Shown here: piece after piece, positions 7,500 through 15,180 of the stretch
How positions within the stretch are numbered: the first letter of the stretch is position 1
How the letters are laid out: each line of letters opens with the position of its first letter
Source: Glycomyces fuscus
GTDB taxonomy: Bacteria; Actinomycetota; Actinomycetes; Streptosporangiales; Streptosporangiaceae
DNA: 64,000 nucleotides
NCBI GenBank assembly: GCA_002529455.1
Contig: NYMS01000063.1
Location: 186,001 to 250,000, forward strand
Direction: 5' to 3'
Notes under the pieces: model-generated
What the model saw: only the letters and a program-made list of their open reading frames with translations
What the model was told of the DNA's origin: nothing
Database searches by the model: none
Position numbers and translations under genes: made by a program

Positions 7500-9098
7500 A
7501 TGCTGATCGCCACCGACCTCGAACTGCGCGTCGGTCCTCGACTCCTGTTGGAGCCGACCACCTTCCGCGTCGCCGCCGGGGACCGGATCGGACTGGTCGG
7601 CCGCAACGGTGCGGGCAAGACCACCATGACCAAGGTGCTGGCGGGCGAGGGCCTGCCCACCGGCGGCACGGTCACCTCCTCCGGCAGCATCGGCTACCTG
7701 CCCCAGGACCCGCGCACCGGCGACCTGGACGTCATCGCCAGGGACCGGATCCTGTCGGCCCGCGGCATCGACGAGGCCCTGCGCGGAATGCGCGAGGCCG
7801 AGAAGAAGATGGCCAGCACCGACACCAAGACCCGCAACAAGGGTGTGCGCGCCTACTCGCGCTGGGAGGAGCGGCTGCACGTGCTGGGCGGCTACGCCGC
7901 CGAGTCCGAGGCCGCCGCCATCTCCTCCAGCCTGGGGCTGCCGGACAAGGTGCTCGGCCAGCCGCTGCACACGCTCTCGGGCGGCCAGCGCCGCCGGATC
8001 GAGCTGGCGCGCATCCTGTTCAGCGGGGCGGACACCCTGCTCCTGGACGAGCCGACCAACCACCTGGACGCCGACTCCATCGCCTGGCTGCGCGACTTCC
8101 TCAGGTCCCACCAGGGCGGGCTCATCGTGATCAGCCACGACGTGGACCTGGTCGAGCACGTGGTGAACAAGGTGTTCTACCTCGACGCCAACCGCAGCAC
8201 CATCGACGTCTACAACATGGGCTGGAAGCTCTACCTGGAGCAGCGCGAGGCCGACGAGCGCCGCCGCAGGCGCGAGCTGGCCAACGCCGAGAAGCAGGCC
8301 GACACCCTGCGCAAGCAGGCCGACCGCTTCCGGGCCAAGGCCTCCAAGGCGCGCGCCGCGCAGCAGATGCTCAACCGGGCCGACCGGCTCCTGGACGGCG
8401 TGCAGGGCGTGCGCAAGTCCGACAAGGTGGCCAAGCTGCGCTTCCCCGACCCGGCGCCCAGCGGCCGCACGCCGCTCATGGCCGAGGGCCTGTCCAAGTC
8501 CTACGGGTCCCTGGAGATCTTCGCGGGGGTGGACCTGGCCATCGACCGGGGCAGCCGCGTGGTGATCCTGGGCCTCAACGGCGCGGGCAAGACCACCCTG
8601 CTGCGCCTGCTCGGCGGGGTGGAGAAGCCCGACACCGGCCGGGTCGTGCCCGGCCACGGGCTCAAGCTCGGCTACTACGCCCAGGAGCACGAGACCCTGG
8701 ACGTGGACCGGTCGGTGCTGGAGAACATGATGAGCGCGGCCCCGGACCTGCCGGAGGTCGAGGCGCGGCGCACGCTGGGCTCGTTCCTGTTCACCGGCGA
8801 CGACGTGGACAAGCCCGCGGGCGTGCTCTCCGGCGGGGAGAAGACCCGGCTGGCGCTGGCCACGCTGGTGGTCTCCAGCGCCAACGTGCTGCTGCTGGAC
8901 GAGCCCACCAACAACCTGGACCCGGCCAGCCGCGAGGAGATCCTGGCGGCGCTGCGGGGCTACAAGGGCGCGATCGTGCTCGTCACACACGACGAGGGCG
9001 CGGTCGAGGCCCTCCAGCCCGAGCGGGTCATCCTCCTGCCCGACGGCGTGGAGGACGTGTGGAACGCCGAGTTCGAGGACCTCATCGCGCTGGCCTGA
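7500..9098 (+). CDS. ABC-F family ATPase (translation factor type)
   Basis: 532 residues from ATG 7500, with AGGA 9 nt upstream. There are two nucleotide-binding domains and no membrane segment: Walker A GRNGAGKTT (34-42), signature LSGGQRRRIELA, Walker B LLLDEPTNHLDA, then a basic, coiled linker (EQREADERRRRRELANAEKQ onward). The second domain has GLNGAGKTT, LSGGEKTRLALA and LLLDEPTNNLDP. Tandem NBDs joined by a charged helical linker define ABC-F proteins, which bind the ribosomal E site and regulate elongation or protect against antibiotics. The linker length suggests a housekeeping ABC-F; a resistance role cannot be excluded. Confidence 0.93.
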   Translation: MLIATDLELRVGPRLLLEPTTFRVAAGDRIGLVGRNGAGKTTMTKVLAGEGLPTGGTVTSSGSIGYLPQDPRTGDLDVIARDRILSARGIDEALRGMREAEKKMASTDTKTRNKGVRAYSRWEERLHVLGGYAAESEAAAISSSLGLPDKVLGQPLHTLSGGQRRRIELARILFSGADTLLLDEPTNHLDADSIAWLRDFLRSHQGGLIVISHDVDLVEHVVNKVFYLDANRSTIDVYNMGWKLYLEQREADERRRRRELANAEKQADTLRKQADRFRAKASKARAAQQMLNRADRLLDGVQGVRKSDKVAKLRFPDPAPSGRTPLMAEGLSKSYGSLEIFAGVDLAIDRGSRVVILGLNGAGKTTLLRLLGGVEKPDTGRVVPGHGLKLGYYAQEHETLDVDRSVLENMMSAAPDLPEVEARRTLGSFLFTGDDVDKPAGVLSGGEKTRLALATLVVSSANVLLLDEPTNNLDPASREEILAALRGYKGAIVLVTHDEGAVEALQPERVILLPDGVEDVWNAEFEDLIALA

Positions 9099-9308
9099 GG
9101 CGGCCCGCGGCAGGCGCGGGACACGGGGGGAGGTGGACGCCCGGCAGGCCCGGGGGTTCACCTTTCCTCTTATCGGACAGTGTTTGTTCCGTGCCGAAAA
9201 CGGCGTCTGTGGCGGGTCGCCCGCGTGGTGTGGCGGCCCGTGAGCCCGATGCCGGATCATGAGGGGGTCCCCACGACGGGCGATCCGACGACTCTGAGGA
9301 GCGAGCAA

Positions 9309-9515
9309 GTGAACGACGCGCCGATCAAGCGCACACGGCTGGCGGGGGAGGACCGCTCCGCGCTCGCCGCCCAGCTCAAGAGCCGCTACGACGCGGGGGA
9401 GAGCATCCGCATGCTGGCGGCGGCCACCGGGCGGTCCTACGGTTTCGTCCACCGCCTCCTGAGCGAGGCCGGGGTGGAGCTGCGCGGCCGCGGAGGGCCC
9501 ACGCGCAAGGCGTGA
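9309..9515 (+). CDS. Small helix-turn-helix protein
   Basis: 68 residues from GTG 9309, chosen because GAGGAG lies 7 nt upstream; the upstream extension is not coding-like. The core AAQLKSRYDAGESIRMLAAATGRSYGFVHRLLSEAGVELRGRGG is a single HTH unit of the resolvase/Hin-like type (helix, turn at TGRS, recognition helix YGFVHRLLSEAG). It has basic termini and no other domain. Small stand-alone HTH proteins like this are common in actinomycetes next to enoyl-CoA hydratase genes; it probably binds DNA, target unknown. The enoyl-CoA hydratase starts 83 bp downstream. Confidence 0.8.
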   Translation: MNDAPIKRTRLAGEDRSALAAQLKSRYDAGESIRMLAAATGRSYGFVHRLLSEAGVELRGRGGPTRKA

Positions 9516-9598
9516 CCCGCCGCGGCCCAGGCCCGCTCGCCGCCCTGTGTTACTGCTGGGTAATATCCGGGGTGACGCCGAACACGACGGAGGAACCC

Positions 9599-10438
9599 AT
9601 GGCACAGGCGACGAACGGGCCCGGACTCCCGCCCACCGAGGAGGAGCTCTCCCGGGCGCGGCTCAGGCTGGTGGTGGAGGGGCCGGTCGCCCGCGTCACC
9701 ATCAGCCGCCCCGACCGCCGCAACGCGATGACCGGGCGCACCTGGACCACACTGGCCCACATCGGTCAGACCCTCCCGGAGGATGTCCGAATCGTCGTCA
9801 TCGACGGGGACGGCGACATCTTCTCCGCCGGAATCGACCTCGGCATGTTCAGCCCCGAGGGCGTGGACGGCGAGCGCTCCATGGTCGCGGGTCTGGCCGA
9901 CGGCACCGCCTCCGACGCCGAGGTCCAGGACTACATCGCGGGGTTGCAGGAGGGCTTCCTCTGGCTGCGCCGCCCCGACCTGGTCACCGTCGCCGCCGTG
10001 CGCGGTCACGCGATCGGCGCGGGCTTCCAGCTGGCCCTGTCCTGCGACCTGCGCATCCTGGCCGACGACGCCCAGCTGTGCATGAAGGAGCCCGCCCTGG
10101 GTCTGGTCCCCGACCTCACCGGCACCAAGCCCCTGGTCGACATCGTCGGCGTCAACCGCGCCGTCGAGATCTGCCTGACCGCCCGCCGCGTGGGCGCGGG
10201 GGAGGCGCGCGACCTGGGCCTGGCCGAGCTCGTGGTCCCCGCCGACGAGCTCGCCGGGGCCGTGGACGACGTCGTGGCCGCCCTGCTCGCCACCGACCGC
10301 GGGGCCGCCACCGCCACCAAGGCCCTGCTCCAGCAGGCCGCGGGCAACACGCTCCAACAGCAGGCCCGGGCCGAGCGCGAAGCCCAGACCGCGCGGCTCG
10401 CCGCCCTGGCCCGCGCCACGGCCGACGCCCCCCGCTGA
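9599..10438 (+). CDS. Enoyl-CoA hydratase/isomerase family protein
   Basis: 279 residues from ATG 9599, with GGAGGA 5 nt upstream. Crotonase fold: VARVTISRPDRRNAMTGRTW, then DGDIFSAGIDLGMF (oxyanion-hole segment), AVRGHAIGAGFQLALSCDLRI (the second oxyanion Gly lies in GAGFQL), and LGLVPDLTGTKPLV in place of the usual GLxPxxGGTxRL. Asp replaces the second catalytic Glu position of true hydratases, so the reaction may be isomerisation or hydrolysis of an acyl-CoA rather than hydration (inference). It acts in the cytosol. It follows the small HTH gene. Confidence 0.87.
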   Translation: MAQATNGPGLPPTEEELSRARLRLVVEGPVARVTISRPDRRNAMTGRTWTTLAHIGQTLPEDVRIVVIDGDGDIFSAGIDLGMFSPEGVDGERSMVAGLADGTASDAEVQDYIAGLQEGFLWLRRPDLVTVAAVRGHAIGAGFQLALSCDLRILADDAQLCMKEPALGLVPDLTGTKPLVDIVGVNRAVEICLTARRVGAGEARDLGLAELVVPADELAGAVDDVVAALLATDRGAATATKALLQQAAGNTLQQQARAEREAQTARLAALARATADAPR

Positions 10439-10854
10439 CCCGGCGCGCGCCCCCGCCGCCGCGGGCGGAGCGGGGTACCCAGCGGTCGCGCGAAGATGTG
10501 GACGGGAGGGGGAGACCCTTGTCACCGGTCGAAAACCCCCGCCCCGTCCCCGTCGCGGGGCGATCTCTAGTAGTCTTCTACGAGCGGTCGTGACATGCCG
10601 CGCGCATCCGAGCGCGCCGAGGCCGCGCAAGACGCGGAGAGCGTGCCGACCCGGTCGGCGCCACTCTTGACCCGAAGAGTCGCTCGTCCCCCCACGCCAG
10701 TGAGGATCTCACGAGCTCAGGAGCCCCACAGCAACGCAGGGGCCCGCTTCCGCGTGTGATCAGGCGCGTTTGTGTGATTTCTTCGCTGGGTCGGTCATGG
10801 CCGTGTGAAGCCTTCCTCGAAACGCTGCCAAACGATGAGGAAGGTACACGTCAC
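10439..10854 (+). promoter_or_regulatory. Long structured 5' leader of the RNA helicase gene
   Basis: 416 bp without a credible ORF. Near 10560-10580 there is TAGTAGTCTTCTA, a possible -10 region. Downstream come short perfect hairpins: GCCGAC-ccg-GTCGGC (10645-10659) and ACTCTT-gacccg-AAGAGT (10663-10680). The last element pairs the ribosome-binding site (separate entry). A leader of about 270 nt with ordered stems suggests post-transcriptional control of the helicase. Confidence 0.5.
10811..10844 (+). promoter_or_regulatory. Anti-Shine-Dalgarno hairpin before the helicase start
   Basis: CCTTCCTC (10811-10818) is the exact reverse complement of GAGGAAGG (10837-10844), the ribosome-binding site 10 nt before the TTG start at 10855. 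The 8-bp stem with an 18-nt loop buries the entire Shine-Dalgarno sequence. Confidence 0.6.
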
Positions 10855-12465
10855 TTGACGACGGACACTGCCGTAACGCCTGCCTTCGACAGCCTGGGCC
10901 TGCCCCAGGACATCGTCGAGGAGCTGGCCAAGAACGGTGTGACCACCCCGTTCCCGATCCAGGCCGCCACCATTCCCGACGCCATCGAGGGCCGCGACGT
11001 CCTCGGCTGCGGCCGCACCGGATCGGGCAAGACCCTGGCCTTCGGCCTTCCGGTCCTGATGCGCGCCGCCGAGCGCCGCGCCGCCGCCAACCGGCCCCGG
11101 GCCCTGATCCTGGTGCCCACCCGCGAACTGGCCCACCAGGTCCGCGACGCCCTGCGCACCTACGCCCGCGTCGTGGGCGTGCGCGTGGGAGACGTCGTCG
11201 GCGGCAGCTCCTACACCCGCCAGATCAACGAGCTGCGCCGCGGCGTCGAGGTCCTGGTCGCCACCCCGGGCCGCCTGTCCGACCTCATCGACCAGGGCGC
11301 CTGCGACCTGGGCGACGTGGAGATCTCGGTGCTGGACGAGGCCGACCAGATGTGCGACATGGGCTTCATGCCGCAGGTCAGCGAACTCCTGGACCAGGTC
11401 CGCCCCGAGGGGCAGACCCTGCTGTTCTCGGCCACGCTCGACGGCGACGTCGACAAGCTGGTCCGCAAGTACATGAACGAGCCGCGCACCCACTCCGTGG
11501 ACCCGCCGGTCTCGCAGGTCACCGCGATGGAGCACCACCTGCTCAAGGTGCTGCCCCGCGACAAGAACGCGATCGTCACCCAGATCGCCGCGCGCGACGG
11601 CCGCACCATCCTGTTCGTGCGCAGCAAGTACCGCGCCGACGCCATCAGCGAGCAGCTGGCCCAGGCCGGCGTTCCCTGCGCCTCCCTGCACGGCGGCAAG
11701 ACCCAGAGCGTGCGCACCCGCACCCTGGCCAAGTTCCGTGAGGGCCGCATCCAGGCCCTGGTCGCCACCGACGTCGCCGCCCGCGGCATCCACGTCGACG
11801 GCATCGACATGGTGGTCAACGTCGACCTGCCCACCGGACACAAGGACTACCTGCACCGCGGCGGCCGTACCGCCCGCGCGGGTGCCTCCGGCCTGGTGGT
11901 CTCCCTGGTGGCGCCCAATCAGCGCCGCATGGCCCGGCGCCTGCTCAGCGACGCCGGTGTCGACGCCAAGCAGCACCTGGTCAACCCCGGTGACGAACTG
12001 CTCAGCGAGGTGACCGGAGCCAAGGAGCCCTCCTGGGAGCCGTGGATCGAGCCGCCGGAGCCCGTGCGCGAGCGCCGCGGCCGCGGCGGTCCCCGCCGGG
12101 GCGGCCCCCGCGGTGGCGGCGGCGGTTACCGGGGTGGCGGCGGCTACCGCGGCGGTGGCGGTGGCGGCTACCGGGGCGACCGCCCCGGCGGTGAGCGCCG
12201 TGACTCCGCTCCGCGCGGCGAGGGCGGCTACCGCGGCGGCGAGCGCCGCGGGGAGGAGAGCCGCGGCGGTTACCGGGGCGACCGCCCCGGTGGCGAGCGC
12301 CGTGACTTCGCTCCGCGCGGCGAGGGCGGCTACCGCGGCGGCGAGCGCCGCGGCGGCGGTGGCGGTTACCGGGGCGGCGGCGACAACCGCGGCGGCTACC
12401 GCGGTGGCGAGCGCCGCGGCGGCCCGCGTCGCGGGGACCGCTACGACTCCGCTCCGCAGTACTAG
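10855..12465 (+). CDS. DEAD-box ATP-dependent RNA helicase with Arg/Gly-rich tail
   Basis: 536 residues. I choose TTG 10855, which has GAGGAAGG 10 nt upstream; a GTG at 10756 would add 33 non-conserved residues. Motifs in order: Q-motif region ending PFPIQAATIP, Walker A GRTGSGKT, PTREL, TPGR, VLDEADQM, SAT, then helicase C motifs HGGKTQ, ATDVAARGIHVDGI and HRGGRTARAG (one Ala in place of the usual Gly). From about residue 400 the tail is RGG/YRGG-rich with a 34-residue tandem repeat. Such tails bind RNA non-specifically and can drive condensates. It probably unwinds structured RNA during cold adaptation, ribosome assembly or decay. The leader hairpin suggests autoregulation. A strong terminator follows. 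Confidence 0.95.
   Translation: MTTDTAVTPAFDSLGLPQDIVEELAKNGVTTPFPIQAATIPDAIEGRDVLGCGRTGSGKTLAFGLPVLMRAAERRAAANRPRALILVPTRELAHQVRDALRTYARVVGVRVGDVVGGSSYTRQINELRRGVEVLVATPGRLSDLIDQGACDLGDVEISVLDEADQMCDMGFMPQVSELLDQVRPEGQTLLFSATLDGDVDKLVRKYMNEPRTHSVDPPVSQVTAMEHHLLKVLPRDKNAIVTQIAARDGRTILFVRSKYRADAISEQLAQAGVPCASLHGGKTQSVRTRTLAKFREGRIQALVATDVAARGIHVDGIDMVVNVDLPTGHKDYLHRGGRTARAGASGLVVSLVAPNQRRMARRLLSDAGVDAKQHLVNPGDELLSEVTGAKEPSWEPWIEPPEPVRERRGRGGPRRGGPRGGGGGYRGGGGYRGGGGGGYRGDRPGGERRDSAPRGEGGYRGGERRGEESRGGYRGDRPGGERRDFAPRGEGGYRGGERRGGGGGYRGGGDNRGGYRGGERRGGPRRGDRYDSAPQY
12169..12359 (+). repeat. 102-bp-spaced tandem duplication in the RGG tail
   Basis: A stretch of about 88 bp beginning taccggggcgaccg (12169) recurs at 12271 with few changes, exactly 102 bp (34 codons) apart. 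Each copy encodes YRGDRPGGERRD(S/F)APRGEGGYRGGERRG-type sequence. Confidence 0.8.
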
Positions 12466-12495
12466 TCCCGGAGTTCGAGCAGCACCGGTGACAGA

Positions 12496-12537
12496 CCCGG
12501 GCCCGGCAGGTGGCACCTGCCGGGCCCGGGCCCTTTT
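12496..12537 (+). terminator. Strong intrinsic terminator of the helicase gene
   Basis: Perfect 16-bp stem (12496-12511 with 12515-12530), 3-nt loop, followed closely by a run of five T. It is the clearest factor-independent terminator in the window. Confidence 0.9.
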
Positions 12538-12734
12538 TCCGGGGTCACCCACTCCTCTCGGACACTGCCGGCCCCGCGGGCCCGGCCCCTGCTCCCGCGG
12601 GAGGCCGCGACGGCGGCCAGGGTGACCACGGCCACGGCGGCCGCCTGCGGCGAGACCGGCACGCCGCCGCCGAACGGGGTCGGCAGGGCGGTCGCGACCA
12701 GCGGGCCGGGCCGCCGCCGGTACGCGCCGACGAC

Positions 12735-13496
12735 CTAGGTCCGCGGCGCCCCCGCCGCCGCGTCGGCGTCCCCCGTGTCCGAACCGGCGGCCGCCCTGCC
12801 ATCCGCGGCCGTGTACCGGGTACGCAGATGGCGCAGGTAGGCGTCGGCACAGGGGTGGCGCCGGTCCTGTGCGCCGTGCCGGTGCAGACGCAGCCGTCCT
12901 TCGCCGGTGATCCGGACCGTGGTGGTGGCCCGCCTGTCCGCCTCCCCGGCGGCGGGGTCCGCCCACCCGGGGTCCGGTCGCTCCAGGACGGGTACGGCGT
13001 CGGGGAACATGGCCAGGGCCTCACCGGTGGTGGCGGCGGGCGGGCGGCCGGTGCGGTTGGCGCTGCTGACGTAGAGCACCGGGTGGTCGTCCAGGAGCGG
13101 GCGGAGCGGTTGCCAGCGGGTGCCGAACAGCAGGACCCACCCGTCCTTGGCGGCCGGCTCCAGCCAGGCCGGCAGTTCGGCCCGCGGGTGCAGCGGCAGC
13201 AGGACGGTGAGGTGCTCCTCGGCCAGCAGGCGCCGCGCCAGCACGCGGTCCTCGGAGGTGAGGGCCCAGACGCCGTCGAGGGCGCGCAGGGTGTCGGGGT
13301 GGTGTGCCCACAGGGCGACGGGCTGCTCGACGGCACGGCCCTTGGCGCGGTTGACGGCGGGCGCGGTGGCCGCGGTGACCACGTGGGTGAGGGGCGCGGG
13401 GTTCGGCAGCACGACCGCCGTGCCGCGGCCCAGGGCCCGCCGGGCCTCGGCCAGGGTCACCGGCGTACGGGGCCGGGTGCCCTCGTCAGGGCTCAC
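12735..13496 (-). CDS. Divergent YrdC/Sua5-like domain protein
   Basis: 253 residues from GTG 13496, overlapping the stop of the upstream gene (GTGA). The YrdC fold is recognisable: GTAVVLPNPAPLTHVV where Sua5 has the PTDT loop, then AKGRAVEQPVALW with the nucleotide-binding K52-G-R54, and YVSSANRTGRPPAATTGEAL with S144-S-A-N147. The PTDT loop that contacts threonine in TsaC/Sua5 is absent and the middle is rebuilt. It is therefore probably not the housekeeping tRNA threonylcarbamoyl-AMP synthase, but may still make or use an acyl/carbamoyl adenylate (inference). The C-terminal 60 residues are charged and unmatched. Tight coupling to the HMGL gene argues for a shared pathway. Confidence 0.72.
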   Translation of the reverse strand: MSPDEGTRPRTPVTLAEARRALGRGTAVVLPNPAPLTHVVTAATAPAVNRAKGRAVEQPVALWAHHPDTLRALDGVWALTSEDRVLARRLLAEEHLTVLLPLHPRAELPAWLEPAAKDGWVLLFGTRWQPLRPLLDDHPVLYVSSANRTGRPPAATTGEALAMFPDAVPVLERPDPGWADPAAGEADRRATTTVRITGEGRLRLHRHGAQDRRHPCADAYLRHLRTRYTAADGRAAAGSDTGDADAAAGAPRT

Positions 13497-14722
13497 GAGG
13501 CTCTTCCGGCGGTGGTGTGGGCGAGGCCGTCGAGGTAGTCGGCGAACGCGCGGTCGTCGACCACGGCCCGCCCGGTGCGGAAGGCGCGGGACTTCACCCA
13601 GGCCATCGCCGCGGAGGTCTGTTCGCGGTCGAGGGTCCTGCCCAGGCGGGAGGCCACGGCGTTCACCACGCGGGCGCTGGCCAGGTGGGTGAGGACGACG
13701 GTCGGTTCGATGCCGAGGAGCCGCTGGGGGTCGTAGGGCTGGAAGAGCTGCGGGTGGACGAAGGGGGTGCCGGTGGAGATCGTGCCCACCCCGGTGCCGA
13801 CGACGGGCGTGGTGACGCTCAGCGGAACCCCGGTCTCCTCGGCCACCAGCCGCGCGATCTCCGGCAGCCGGGTCAGGTCCGGTTCCCTCCACCACAGCTC
13901 GGCGTCCTCGCCGAGCAGCTCCGTGCCGTGGCGGGCGAGGAGGAACAGCAGTTGCTCGGTGGCGACCATGCCCGCCCGCTCGGCGATACCCAGCCACGAG
14001 CTGGACACCACCCGCACCCCGGCGGCCATCGCCTGCAGGGTGTTGGCCAGCCCGAGCCCGAGGTCGTTGTGCAGGTGAGAGGCGAGGACCACCTCGTCGC
14101 CGGCGCCCGCCCGCACCCGGGAGAACATCTCCCGGCAGTCATGGGGCAGCTGCGCTCCCACCGTGTCGGCCAGAACGACCAGCCCGGCCCCGGCGCCCGT
14201 GAGCTCCTGCGCGGAGTGCGCCATCAGGGCGTGGTCGGCGCGGGAGGCGTCCGCCAGGCACACGTCCACCGCGACCCCGTCGTCGAGGCCGCGGGCGTGC
14301 CTGACCAGGTCCGCTCCGGCCGCCAGTGCCTCCGCCGCGGTGCGGTGGACCATCACCTGGGCCATCGCCTCCGAGGCGGGCACCACCACCATCACCCGGG
14401 CATGGCGGCTGCCCTTCACCGAGGCGACCGCCTGCTCCACGTCCCGGCGGGCTCCCCGACACACCGCCGCCACGCTCACCGCGCCCTCGGCCTCCGCCGC
14501 GACCTGGCGCACGGCCTCGAACTCCTCATCGCACACGGCCGGGAAGCCGGCCGCGAAGACGACCTGCCGCGGGCCGTCGGCACCGAAGATCCGACCGGTC
14601 TCCTGGGCCAACCGCACCCTGGCCGCGGGCGGGATCAAGGTCTTGGCCTGGGCTCCGTCCCGGGCCGACTCTTCCCACAGCACCACACGGTTCGCCTGTG
14701 CAGACTCCCGCACCACGTCCAC
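13493..14722 (-). CDS. HMGL-like (isopropylmalate/homocitrate synthase superfamily) enzyme
   Basis: 409 residues from GTG 14722, chosen because GAGGGGAA lies about 9 nt upstream; the GTG at 14731 would leave no spacing. DRE-TIM metallolyase signatures are intact. SARDGAQ (R21, D22, Q25) corresponds to the catalytic Arg and metal Asp, and SHLHNDLGLGLANTLQAM supplies the HxHND metal ligands. The C-terminal part (STGTPFVHPQLFQPYDP onward) has no LeuA regulatory domain, and the length fits homocitrate/citramalate-type or lyase members. It should perform a divalent-metal-dependent Claisen condensation or its reverse with a CoA thioester and a 2-oxo acid; the actual substrates are unknown. It is co-translated with the YrdC-like gene. 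Confidence 0.8.
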   Translation of the reverse strand: MDVVRESAQANRVVLWEESARDGAQAKTLIPPAARVRLAQETGRIFGADGPRQVVFAAGFPAVCDEEFEAVRQVAAEAEGAVSVAAVCRGARRDVEQAVASVKGSRHARVMVVVPASEAMAQVMVHRTAAEALAAGADLVRHARGLDDGVAVDVCLADASRADHALMAHSAQELTGAGAGLVVLADTVGAQLPHDCREMFSRVRAGAGDEVVLASHLHNDLGLGLANTLQAMAAGVRVVSSSWLGIAERAGMVATEQLLFLLARHGTELLGEDAELWWREPDLTRLPEIARLVAEETGVPLSVTTPVVGTGVGTISTGTPFVHPQLFQPYDPQRLLGIEPTVVLTHLASARVVNAVASRLGRTLDREQTSAAMAWVKSRAFRTGRAVVDDRAFADYLDGLAHTTAGRAS

Positions 14723-15180
14723 GGACGTCACTTCCCCTCGTTTTCTGCCCGGCCATGTTCACCGCGGCGTCAGTAAAAACGTTCGCAAAGGTGTGTGACG
14801 CGCGTATTTCGTTAATATGATCATTTGCAATCAGTAACGGAACAAACTCGCTTCGCCACGACGCGCGTATCCGTGCAGCTCGTCCAGCGGTCCGGAGGAA
14901 CAGGGCCGCCTCCCCGGCGATGTCGGAGAACCTCCCGGCGTACGCCGTCGGAGTGGTGCGGTCGGTCAGGCGGCCCTGTCGGCGTGCTGCGCAGACGCTG
15001 GTGCCGGGCCGGCATCGGCTACGGGTGCCCCCACCACAGGCCGGGGCCCGGTCGACCGTGCACCCGCGGCGGGTTGTCGACCCGTTACGGTCCTTTACCG
15101 CTCCTTCGCGTGTCCGCGCGGTCCCCCACCCCCGGTGACGTGGACACTTGCCGGAGACCGGGCCGCCTGAAGGGGAGCGC
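14723..15180. promoter_or_regulatory. Divergent region with two ACGCGCGTAT sites 63 bp apart
   Basis: This 458-bp gap separates the HMGL operon (left) from the symporter (right). An AT-rich patch at 14768-14850 is unusual here. ACGCGCGTAT occurs at 14798-14807 and 14861-14870; each contains the palindrome ACGCGCGT, and the 63-bp spacing equals six helical turns. TTGCAA and TTACTG elements on the minus strand between them are candidate -35 boxes for the operon. The 14900-15170 part is GC-rich with no convincing ORF; I see no glycine-riboswitch core before the symporter. Confidence 0.4.

Noticed and set aside
5691-9605. 1304-residue minus-strand frame
   Set aside because: Antisense of the AI-2E and ABC-F genes, with Arg/Gly/His/Asp composition typical of GC-rich shadows and no domain pattern.
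14900-15180. Glycine riboswitch before the alanine/glycine symporter
   Set aside because: Such riboswitches often precede this gene family, but I could not find the conserved core or its paired stems here.
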